From NCBI GenBank assembly GCA_910579605.1, contig CAJTUG010000016.1, forward strand, positions 35,282 through 41,915: a stretch of 6,634 nucleotides of DNA, read 5' to 3'. The stretch comes from an uncultured Muribaculaceae bacterium (lineage in GTDB: Bacteria; Bacteroidota; Bacteroidia; Bacteroidales; Muribaculaceae). The notes below the pieces were generated by a model. That model saw only the letters and a program-made list of their open reading frames with translations, searched no databases and was not told where the DNA came from. The position numbers and the translations under genes were made by a program. The stretch's first letter is position 1, and the number at the start of each line of letters is the position of its first letter. Below, in pieces: positions 1 through 5,860 of the stretch.

Positions 1-1
1 G

Positions 2-124
2 GAGATGGGGCGTGAAATAAATACTCTCGGCTCAAAAAGCAACCATGCGGCGATGCAGGCTATTGTCGTGAGAATGAAAGATGCTTTGGAACAGATAAAA
101 GAACAGGTGCTTAACGTTATGTAA
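2..124 (+). CDS. yicC: YicC-family protein, C-terminal 40 residues (5' end outside window)
   Basis: The frame is open from the left edge and ends at TAA 122-124. The visible peptide begins EMGREINTLGSKSN and ends EQIKEQVLNVM. This matches the conserved C-terminus of the YicC/UPF0701 (DUF1732) family, whose signature is E-x-x-R-E-x-N-T-L-x-S-K-S followed by an amphipathic helix of the V-x-x-M-K-x-x-(L/I)-E-x-(I/M)-(K/R)-E-Q type. Members are cytosolic; the E. coli protein is described as an endoribonuclease acting on small RNA, and that role is assumed here from family membership only. In many Bacteroidetes I recall yicC being followed by gmk (guanylate kinase), but here the next gene is on the opposite strand and converges on it, so the usual downstream partner is missing. 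The last six codons and the stop form part of a hairpin (103-132). Confidence 0.88.
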   Translation, partial: EMGREINTLGSKSNHAAMQAIVVRMKDALEQIKEQVLNVM

Positions 125-132
125 GCACCTGT
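94..132 (-). terminator. Intrinsic terminator of the envelope operon, overlapping the yicC stop codon
   Basis: There is a perfect 11-bp inverted repeat, ACAGGTGCTTA (103-113) and TAAGCACCTGT (122-132), with an 8-nt loop. Read on the minus strand the stem is followed by TCTTTTATCTG (102 down), a U-rich tail, and it begins 29 nt after the porin stop at 162. This fits an intrinsic terminator for the minus-strand operon. On the plus strand the stem is followed by CAATAAGG with no U-run, so termination of yicC by the same stem would be weaker or only protect the 3' end. One arm lies in the yicC coding sequence and the other contains its stop codon. Confidence 0.75.
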
Positions 133-161
133 CAATAAGGTTGTCGGGCTACGGCTGGCAA

Positions 162-1184
162 TCAAAAGTATACCGTCACTCCTGCCACCAGTTTGGAATT
201 ATCCGATGGTGATGGATTGGCGGTTTCTTTGTAGAAATATTGTTCGAAATTTAGACGATAGTCGGCGTGGAAGATTCCACGTTGATACGATGCTGTGGCA
301 CCAACTGTTATGCGGTGTTTGTGCGGATCGGTTTCAACAACCATACCTTCGTCGTTGCGTATGCCGTTTGATGTGGATGTCATCATGTCGTATCGCGCCT
401 GAACAGAAAAACGGTTGGCCAAAGGCCATTTTACCGGGAAGCCATAGTTGCCGAAGACATAGAATGCGTGTGAGGCGTCGAAATTACAATTGGTATAATG
501 CCGGTATATGTATTCGCCTTCAAGATGCCAGGAGGCGTCGGTCCATGCCACATTAATTCCGGATGAATTGATTCTCACGGCATTGGCGGCTCCTTGCGGC
601 ACACGAGACATGAAGAAAACAGCAGGCTTCCAACCTTGTTGCTTACCCCATACTGCTTTAGCTCCATAAGTGAGTCCTTCGTTCCATTTGGTATGGTCGG
701 ATTTATCGGTATCGTCGAATGCTCCTGCTTCCAAATAAAGAGGAAATTTCTGGAAAGAATATGAAGCTTTCGCACCGACAGCTCGGAGGTTGCCGAAGGT
801 TTTTGAAGGGAATGAGCGGTTTGCGAAGAAATAGGCGTGTGGGGCGCGTGCTGCATCCGGATCAAAAGGTACACGCATTTGGCCGGCCATCAATTTAAGC
901 CCTTTGACAGGCGTGACGCTGGCATAAGCATCAAGAATGAGGATTTTACCTCGGTCGCAAAAATCAACTTGCAGGAAATAACCTACTTTGGGAAGCGCCG
1001 ACCCCGAGACGCTTGCTCTGGCGTTGCGAACCATAAAACGGCTATCGCCTGTAGGGGTTGAATACTCGTATTGCCCGCGTATTGTACCGTGGAAAGTGGG
1101 TTTGTAACTGAATGTGCCGTCGTCGGCATGAGAGGATAGGGATAGGAGAGAGCTTGCGATAAATGTGATAAATAAACGTTTCAT
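162..1184 (-). CDS. OprO/OprP-like outer-membrane porin, fourth gene of envelope operon
   Basis: This 340-residue protein has a Sec signal peptide at residues 1-20 (KR, a hydrophobic stretch, then SSHA before DD), so the mature protein starts near D21. The body resembles the phosphate-selective porin O/P family as found in Bacteroidetes. Signs are F-x-V-R-N-A-R-A-S-V-S-G at 50-61, the segment VGYFLQVDFCDRGKILILDAY at about 67-87, alternating hydrophobic/aromatic strands throughout, and the outer-membrane barrel C-terminus VTVYF ending in Phe. The expected fold is a 16-stranded trimeric barrel. The name phosphate-selective comes from Pseudomonas OprP; substrate specificity is not established for this group and should not be assumed. 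Two cysteines (C76 and C233) are unusual for a barrel, and C76 sits in the conserved D-F-C-D-R-G segment. The start is fixed by the TGATG junction, whose ATG shares one base with the stop of the lipoprotein gene, which implies coupled translation. It is the last gene before the terminator at 94-132. Confidence 0.87.
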   Translation of the reverse strand: MKRLFITFIASSLLSLSSHADDGTFSYKPTFHGTIRGQYEYSTPTGDSRFMVRNARASVSGSALPKVGYFLQVDFCDRGKILILDAYASVTPVKGLKLMAGQMRVPFDPDAARAPHAYFFANRSFPSKTFGNLRAVGAKASYSFQKFPLYLEAGAFDDTDKSDHTKWNEGLTYGAKAVWGKQQGWKPAVFFMSRVPQGAANAVRINSSGINVAWTDASWHLEGEYIYRHYTNCNFDASHAFYVFGNYGFPVKWPLANRFSVQARYDMMTSTSNGIRNDEGMVVETDPHKHRITVGATASYQRGIFHADYRLNFEQYFYKETANPSPSDNSKLVAGVTVYF

Positions 1185-2752
1185 CAGTAGTCGTAAACTA
1201 ATTCAAAATCGTCAACATAGAGTATCGACCCGTTGCCCCCGGTAAAGTAATCACCGTATTTGCTTGCCGAGCACGTAACCAAAATGTATTTGGGCACACG
1301 GGATGTCGATTTATAGTTCAATTCAAATTCAAAAGGTATCCATTCTGTAATTGTCTGGCTTTGTTCCATTTTACCGTAAGCAACAACCTCCGGACCATCG
1401 GGGTCGAAAAGCTGCCTGTTCTTGGGATTCGTGCGTATCTCAAACGGCTCTGCGCTGTCTATGAGCGCACACCAAACAATGCAAGTATCAGGTTGACCTA
1501 TCAGGTCGGTGAAATCCGACGAAGAATGTGAGATTGGTGTTCCTGTGTATTTATACATGCCGCGGAGTTTTGTTGGGCGTTCAGACGTGGGGCGCCCAAA
1601 AGACAGGATTCCGTTGGTGCCATCGGTTTTCACGTAAACACCGGCAAAAAGATTGCCTGCCGCAAGCTTACCTATGATGCCTATCCCTACGAATCTGGTT
1701 TCAAGTTTGGCCGCCCAGCCTTGTCCGGTGGGGGTATCGTCGGTGGGAATAGAGTTGGACTGCCCCAATGTTGCAGCCCCTTGGTTGCCTGTCCCCCAAA
1801 AGGCTTCGCCACCTTCTGCCCACGGACACCAGATTTTACCGTCAAGCCACCATGAATCAAAATCGCTGTTTGGCATCTGGTAAATGCTCCCGGTGGTGAA
1901 ATCAATTATCTCTCCGTAGTCTTGGTCGGAGTAAGCTCTTGTCTGATAGCTCGTTTGAGGCGAAAGATGAGGAATACAAGCGGTGAAAGATCCGCCGTTG
2001 GTAGTGATATTTGATTTCTCTACTTTAGTCCAGATGTCGGTGCCTGCCAATCGGTATTCAATGCCGTTGTCTTTCCCGGCTTCGGCTTCGCCTTTTACCC
2101 ATGCCACACAAGTCCATGCATCGGCGCTTACTGTAGATACCGTTGATTCAACTGTCTCTACGTAGAGTGTCCATAATTGTTTATGGTCGAAAACCTCTAC
2201 CGATATCTCAACAGGCTTGCGAGCGTCTATGATACCACCTTCGGCAATATCTGGGGTCATTATGGAGCCTTCGTTCGCCAATTTCGCGCGCTCTACTTTG
2301 AGTTTGGATAAATTGGTGTTTTTGCTGACAGATAATACGATACGCCTGCCCGGGACGTCTATGGTAGTTTCTCCTACTTGGCCGGAAACCTCAAAATATC
2401 TTTCTATGTTTTGATTGGCTATTATTCGCCATGAATAATCTTGGTAGAGGCTCAGTACTACGGTTATGGGTGTGCTGAGATCTATGGGACGCTCAAATGG
2501 GCTTTCTACTATATGTGCGCCGGGGGTAAGAGAGTAGCCAGATACTGTGACAGAGTAAATGTCTACTTCTTCTGGAAGAGTTACCGTGACGGTACGGCTC
2601 AAAGAGTCTATTGCGGATCCTCCATCTTGACCTTTAACGTTGAAGGAGAGAAAATTAGCCTGTATGCGAGGGTAGGGTATGTCGTTGTTTATGCAGCAAG
2701 CTAAACTCAATGCAAATACCAACGAGACTATTATTTTGTATAGATTTTTCAT
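1184..2752 (-). CDS. PCMD-domain surface lipoprotein with two Ig-like repeats and an FnIII-like segment
   Basis: This 522-residue predicted lipoprotein starts with a signal sequence ending in LSLACC; C19 or C20 is the likely lipidated residue, although the lipobox is not textbook. Domains in order: an Ig-like module at about 31-113; a second copy at about 118-200 that aligns with it (R-x-(V/I)-x-(V/L)-x-(L/V) ... ID-x-(S/R)-x-P-(I/V) ... W-x-(I/L)); a fibronectin-III-like segment at about 204-288 (L-S-P-Q-T-S-Y-Q-T-R-A-Y, then D-F-T-T-G); and a C-terminal PCMD domain (putative carbohydrate metabolism domain, Pfam PF13201) at about 291-522. The last is recognised by the Trp-rich opening (W301, W302, W308, W311, W319), the WAAKLETRFVG segment at about 346-356, the RPTKLRGMYKY strand and the closing YVDDFELVY. 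PCMD is a jelly-roll fold; its ligand is not known and no catalytic motif is visible. The start is set by a 4-nt ATGA overlap with the upstream barrel gene. The product is probably on the outer membrane, possibly the outer face, with the co-encoded barrels. Confidence 0.87.
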   Translation of the reverse strand: MKNLYKIIVSLVFALSLACCINNDIPYPRIQANFLSFNVKGQDGGSAIDSLSRTVTVTLPEEVDIYSVTVSGYSLTPGAHIVESPFERPIDLSTPITVVLSLYQDYSWRIIANQNIERYFEVSGQVGETTIDVPGRRIVLSVSKNTNLSKLKVERAKLANEGSIMTPDIAEGGIIDARKPVEISVEVFDHKQLWTLYVETVESTVSTVSADAWTCVAWVKGEAEAGKDNGIEYRLAGTDIWTKVEKSNITTNGGSFTACIPHLSPQTSYQTRAYSDQDYGEIIDFTTGSIYQMPNSDFDSWWLDGKIWCPWAEGGEAFWGTGNQGAATLGQSNSIPTDDTPTGQGWAAKLETRFVGIGIIGKLAAGNLFAGVYVKTDGTNGILSFGRPTSERPTKLRGMYKYTGTPISHSSSDFTDLIGQPDTCIVWCALIDSAEPFEIRTNPKNRQLFDPDGPEVVAYGKMEQSQTITEWIPFEFELNYKSTSRVPKYILVTCSASKYGDYFTGGNGSILYVDDFELVYDY

Positions 2753-3588
2753 ATCACGACCATCAAGCCAAAGTTAATGTTGAAAAGATTGAAACGGAAA
2801 TTTGCCCCGGAGGTGAAACGCGATCCTTCGTCTACTCCGTTGGTCAGTTGTTTCTCATGGCGGAGCTTCAACCCGAAAACGCCAAACGAAACGTTGAACG
2901 AAACGTAATCTTGTATGAATACGCATAGACCGGGGCTGAAATTAAGCGAAGCCTGAGTGGTTGATGTGTTGGTGTCTTTTGGCTCACCGTTATATAATCG
3001 CTTGAATTTTGAGGAGCCGCTACTGAATGCGAGGTCTATCTCATTGAAAATCCCGAAGCGGCCCGAAGGATCCAAACCTACGTAGTTGCGGTAGAACGAT
3101 GAGATTGCGAAGCTGTGTTGGTAGTAGCTCACGTCTTTGAGGGTGAAATTCAAATCTTCGTCGAAATCCATGGACAAACCGGCAAGATCGGCTATGCCAC
3201 GGGTATAGTTGAATTTGAGACCGACAGCCTGGTTGTTTCTGAAAAAGTATGAAACATATGGGTTTATTGAATACATTTTCCCCGAAAAGTTGAAATCTTT
3301 CAGTATAGACAGGATTTCTATGTCGTCGGTATTAATTTCGCCGTAAGAGGCGGTAACTCCAAATCCCCATTTCCCGTGTGGGATAAAAATGTAGTTGAAT
3401 AGACCGCGGTCAAAACGGCCATAGTTCTTGCTGGGCAGTACCACGCTTACGGTATCGCCGTCTATTATCACTGTTCCGAGGCTGTCGGGATTGAAAGTCC
3501 TCAATTCTTTTCTCACTATATCTTGGCCTGCAGCGTCAAACCCCATTCCAAGAACAAGCAACAGAAGTATGCCTATTATCTTTTTCAT
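2749..3588 (-). CDS. Outer-membrane beta-barrel protein, second of a tandem paralogous pair
   Basis: This 279-residue protein has a signal peptide (KK, then IIGILLLLVLGMGF) with probable cleavage near AAG|QD, residues 21/22. The mature part is rich in alternating hydrophobic/aromatic strands separated by polar turns, the pattern of a small Bacteroidetes outer-membrane barrel of about 10-12 strands. It is clearly paralogous to the gene just upstream. Matching blocks are IPHGKWGFGVTASY (69-82), AVGLKFNYTR (121-130), GRFGIFNEIDLAF (176-188), LNFSPGLCVFIQDY (215-228) and GANFRFNLFNINFG (261-274). It differs in carrying about 35 extra residues between the signal peptide and the first strand (about 30-65, with IIDGDTVSVVLPS), and in ending VVI rather than in an aromatic residue. 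It starts one base after its neighbour's stop (TAA-A-ATG) and overlaps the lipoprotein start by 4 nt. No named family can be given with certainty; porin, scaffold or anchor roles are all possible. Confidence 0.83.
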   Translation of the reverse strand: MKKIIGILLLLVLGMGFDAAGQDIVRKELRTFNPDSLGTVIIDGDTVSVVLPSKNYGRFDRGLFNYIFIPHGKWGFGVTASYGEINTDDIEILSILKDFNFSGKMYSINPYVSYFFRNNQAVGLKFNYTRGIADLAGLSMDFDEDLNFTLKDVSYYQHSFAISSFYRNYVGLDPSGRFGIFNEIDLAFSSGSSKFKRLYNGEPKDTNTSTTQASLNFSPGLCVFIQDYVSFNVSFGVFGLKLRHEKQLTNGVDEGSRFTSGANFRFNLFNINFGLMVVI

Positions 3589-3589
3589 T

Positions 3590-4336
3590 TTATAGATAGA
3601 ATACTACCCCGAAGGTAATTGAAAAGAGGTTTATTTTGAAATTTGCGCGTTTTGTATTCATATTGGCCACATAGATCTGGTCGGTAACGGCATGGTTGTG
3701 GGTGTAGTTGAAACCTAAGACGCCGACATTCACCTCTATGGCAGAATAATTATTGAGGAATATGCTCATGCCAGGGGCAAGACCTATGTTGAAATTGAAA
3801 TTGCGAGAGTATGTGCCGGTGAGGTCTGCCCCGCTTCCGCTGCATATTTTAGACTGACCTCCGCCCAATTGCATTTGGAGTTCTGCAAACATGCCGAAAC
3901 GTGTGCTTTTACCCAAACTGAAATAACTGCGCATCAAAGCCGTGCCGCTGTAATTATGGCTTATGGAGTAAAGATTGTCTACATTATAGTTTGTCTCTGA
4001 ATCCAATACCACGTCGGCGGAGTTAAGTTTGTTCCTTTGGCGTGTATATGAAAAACGTCCGCCGGCCGCCAAGTTATCTTTGAAGCAAAACATTAGCATC
4101 GGGCTGACTTTGAATGAATACGTATCACCGTTGAGATTCTCGATTATCAAGAATTGGTAATCGTCTTGGCTCGATTGCGAATAACTCACGCTTACGCCTG
4201 TTATCCAAGCTCCCTTAGGAACGAACGATACTTGCTCTAATTTGCGTTGGAATTCTTCCTGTGCCTTAGCCCCGAAGGACGCGACAACAGCTAAGATTCC
4301 TATTATAAAGCATACTATAGCCCTGTGATTCAGCAT
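3590..4336 (-). CDS. Outer-membrane beta-barrel protein, first gene of the envelope operon
   Basis: This 248-residue protein has a signal peptide at 1-25 (NHR, the hydrophobic AIVCFIIGILAVVASFG, then AKA) and cleavage before QEE, which fits the A-x-A|Q pattern common in Bacteroidetes. The mature protein opens with VPKGAWITGVSVSYS (39-53), runs through repeated amphipathic strands (AAGGRFSYTR 90-99, TRFGMFAELQMQLGG 145-159, FNIGLAPGMSIFLNNYSAIEVNVGV 182-206) and closes with ANFKINLFSITFGVVFYL, an outer-membrane barrel ending with aromatics near the C-terminus. It is the paralogue of the next gene but lacks that gene's N-terminal extension, so it looks like the minimal version. Two cysteines, C84 and C165, are present. 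As promoter-proximal gene it has a leader starting in the 4337-4484 region; only a distant GGA lies upstream of the ATG, as is normal in this phylum. The function is not recognisable beyond the fold. Confidence 0.82.
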   Translation of the reverse strand: MLNHRAIVCFIIGILAVVASFGAKAQEEFQRKLEQVSFVPKGAWITGVSVSYSQSSQDDYQFLIIENLNGDTYSFKVSPMLMFCFKDNLAAGGRFSYTRQRNKLNSADVVLDSETNYNVDNLYSISHNYSGTALMRSYFSLGKSTRFGMFAELQMQLGGGQSKICSGSGADLTGTYSRNFNFNIGLAPGMSIFLNNYSAIEVNVGVLGFNYTHNHAVTDQIYVANMNTKRANFKINLFSITFGVVFYL

Positions 4337-4370
4337 TGTAACTTTTTAAGTCCTATTAGTAATCTGATTT

Positions 4371-4404
4371 TTTGAGGCAAACATTGCTCGTTTGCATATA
4401 TTTG
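4371..4404 (+). promoter_or_regulatory. Possible plus-strand promoter (TTTG-N22-TATATTTG)
   Basis: TTTG at 4371-4374 and TATATTTG at 4397-4404, a full match to TAnnTTTG, are 22 nt apart, close to the usual spacing of the Bacteroidetes -33/-7 promoter. It points rightwards, where no plus-strand gene follows; a transcript would run through the purA terminator hairpin and antisense to the 3' end of purA. It could drive a small RNA or be a chance match. Confidence 0.25.
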
Positions 4405-4406
4405 CC
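4376..4406. promoter_or_regulatory. Cluster of three GCAAA half-sites, candidate operator
   Basis: Within 31 bp there are GGCAAAC (4376-4382), GTTTGC (4390-4395) and TTTGCC (4401-4406). The first two form an inverted repeat, GCAAAC-N7-GTTTGC, with centres 13 bp apart. The first and third form a second one, GGCAAA-N19-TTTGCC. The cluster overlaps the best minus-strand -7 candidate for the envelope operon (4378-4385). Two-fold symmetric sites at such a position are typical of repressor or activator binding, but no cognate regulator can be named from this window, and AT-rich intergenic DNA yields some repeats by chance. Confidence 0.35.
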
Positions 4407-4484
4407 GTTGTAAAATCTCGGTAAAGTTACAAAAAATTTCTTAAATGGAGAAATACGTGAATGTTTTAGGTATGATAATCATCA

Positions 4485-4530
4485 AGATAATAATAAATAG
4501 CGGGAGACTTGGCCAGCCAAGTCTCCCGCT
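4485..4530 (-). terminator. Strong intrinsic terminator of the regulator-purA operon
   Basis: A perfect 15-bp stem, AGCGGGAGACTTGGC (4499-4513) and GCCAAGTCTCCCGCT (4516-4530), encloses CA; in practice it is a 14-bp stem with a CCAG loop. On the minus strand it begins 20 nt after the purA stop and is followed by ATTTATTATTATC, a U-rich tail. On the plus strand it is followed by GTTTGGTGAG, which is a poor tail, so the direction is mainly leftwards. It separates purA transcription from the envelope operon promoter. Confidence 0.9.
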
Positions 4531-4550
4531 GTTTGGTGAGTATTTAGGTA

Positions 4551-5858
4551 TTATATGTTGCGGATAATGGTTTCTTCTCTGTCTGGACCTACCGATATGA
4601 CTGCTACCGGGACTTCAAGATAGTTTTCTATGAATTTTATGTAATTTTTGAATGCGTCGGGTAGCTCTTCTTCTGTTCGTGCTTTGCTGAGTGATGTCTG
4701 CCAACCGGCAAATTCCTCGTATACGGGTTCCATTGTTCCGGCTCCTTCTGCTTCTTCGCCGATGGAGAACGGGAAATCTTTGGTTTCTGTGCCGTCGGGT
4801 AGGCGGTATGAAACACAAGCTTTGATGGTCGGGAACGTGTCGAGAACGTCGCTCTTCATCATTATGAGATGTGTTACTCCGTTTATCATCACAGCATATT
4901 TGAGGGCTACCAAGTCTAACCATCCGCATCTGCGTTCACGGCCGGTTACAGCACCGTATTCATGTCCGATGTTTCGTATGGTGCTTCCGATGTTGTCGAA
5001 TAGTTCGGTTGGGAATGGTCCGCTTCCCACGCGTGTGCAATAGGCTTTGAAAATGCCGTATACTCGTCCTATCTTATTGGGGGCTATGCCCAGGCCGGTA
5101 CAAGCACCTGCTGCTACTGTGTTTGAGGAGGTTACGAAAGGATATGAGCCGAAATCTACGTCAAGCATCGTTCCTTGTGCTCCTTCGCAGAGGACTGAAT
5201 GTTCTGAACGGAGAGTTTTATTTACGAGATGTTCGGAGTCTACCAGATGGAATGTTTTGAGGTAGTCTATTGCGTTGAACCATTCTTCTTCTGAGGCTAC
5301 GAATTGAGTGGTGCCGGCCGGGTTGCAGCCTGCGGCTTCCAGTTGCTCAAGATGGGTGTTTCGGGCTGCAGAATAGCGTTCTGCGAAATCTGGAGAGAGA
5401 ATGTCTCCGACTCTCAATCCGCGTCGCGAGACTTTGTCGGTGTATGTTGGGCCTATGCCTTTGCCGGTCGTGCCGATTTTAGACGAGCCTTTGCGTTTTT
5501 CGCTTGCGGCATCAAGTAGTCGGTGAGTAGGCATTATGAGGTGGGCTTTTTTGCTGATTTTTAGAATTTCGTGCAGGTTGATGCCATCTCGTTCGAGGTC
5601 TTCAGCTTCTTTTTTGAATAGAACGGGGTCGAGCACTACGCCGTTTCCGATGAGGTTTACCGTTGCGCCGCCGCCAGCGAAAATTCCGGATGGTATTGAT
5701 CGGAGCACGTGTTTATGTCCGTCGAATTCCAATGTGTGTCCGGCATTAGGACCGCCTTGGAAACGAGCAACCATATCATAGTCTGGTGCAAGGACATCTA
5801 CAATTTTACCTTTGCCTTCGTCGCCCCATTGCAGGCCTAAAAGAAGATCAGCTTTCAT
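4551..5858 (-). CDS. purA: Adenylosuccinate synthetase
   Basis: PurA catalyses IMP + GTP + L-aspartate to adenylosuccinate + GDP + phosphate, the first committed step from IMP to AMP, in the cytosol as a homodimer. At 435 residues it is full length for the family. Hallmarks are the N-terminal GTP/IMP loop QWGDEGKGKIVD (10-21) with catalytic D13 and K16, catalytic H41 in GGPNAGHT (35-42), GTTGKGIGPTYTDK (129-142), the IMP-binding CEGAQGTMLDVDFG (224-237), the Asp-binding GAVTGRERRCGWLDL (302-316), the guanine-specificity segment MKSDVLD (334-340) and the C-terminal VGPDREETI (423-431). All key residues are present and nothing suggests inactivity. The ATG lies 2 nt after the stop of the Fur-family gene (TAA-AT-ATG), so the two are co-transcribed and probably translationally coupled. 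The terminator at 4485-4530 closes the unit. No other purine gene is nearby. Confidence 0.98.
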   Translation of the reverse strand: MKADLLLGLQWGDEGKGKIVDVLAPDYDMVARFQGGPNAGHTLEFDGHKHVLRSIPSGIFAGGGATVNLIGNGVVLDPVLFKKEAEDLERDGINLHEILKISKKAHLIMPTHRLLDAASEKRKGSSKIGTTGKGIGPTYTDKVSRRGLRVGDILSPDFAERYSAARNTHLEQLEAAGCNPAGTTQFVASEEEWFNAIDYLKTFHLVDSEHLVNKTLRSEHSVLCEGAQGTMLDVDFGSYPFVTSSNTVAAGACTGLGIAPNKIGRVYGIFKAYCTRVGSGPFPTELFDNIGSTIRNIGHEYGAVTGRERRCGWLDLVALKYAVMINGVTHLIMMKSDVLDTFPTIKACVSYRLPDGTETKDFPFSIGEEAEGAGTMEPVYEEFAGWQTSLSKARTEEELPDAFKNYIKFIENYLEVPVAVISVGPDREETIIRNI

Positions 5859-5860
5859 AT

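Larger units (their letters stand above)
4337..4484 (-). promoter_or_regulatory. Upstream region of the envelope operon (promoter expected here)
   Basis: This is the space between the first barrel gene and the purA terminator, so the operon promoter should lie in it. No perfect minus-strand TAnnTTTG box is present. The nearest is AATGTTTG (4385 down to 4378), one mismatch from the pattern, which would give a leader of roughly 35-40 nt. No convincing -33 TTTG lies 19-22 nt further up, only a TTTTA at 4414-4410. A long-range inverted repeat, TGTAACTTT (4337-4345, directly before the start codon) and AAAGTTACA (4423-4431), could fold in a leader only if transcription starts further upstream than this box. 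The promoter assignment is tentative. Confidence 0.4.

Noticed and set aside
206..556. 116-codon plus-strand open frame opposite the porin
   Set aside because: It is a shadow of the porin gene: Arg/Cys-rich, with no recognisable domain and no promoter or start context.
575..874. Minus-strand 99-codon frame inside the porin
   Set aside because: It overlaps the porin in another frame on the same strand. The porin frame is continuous through this region with conserved motifs on both sides, so this is not a frameshift fragment.
4648..5043. 131-codon plus-strand open frame opposite purA
   Set aside because: It lies wholly antisense to a complete, well-conserved purA. The composition follows the complement of purA codons, and the residue pattern (Ser/Pro/Arg-rich) resembles no protein family.
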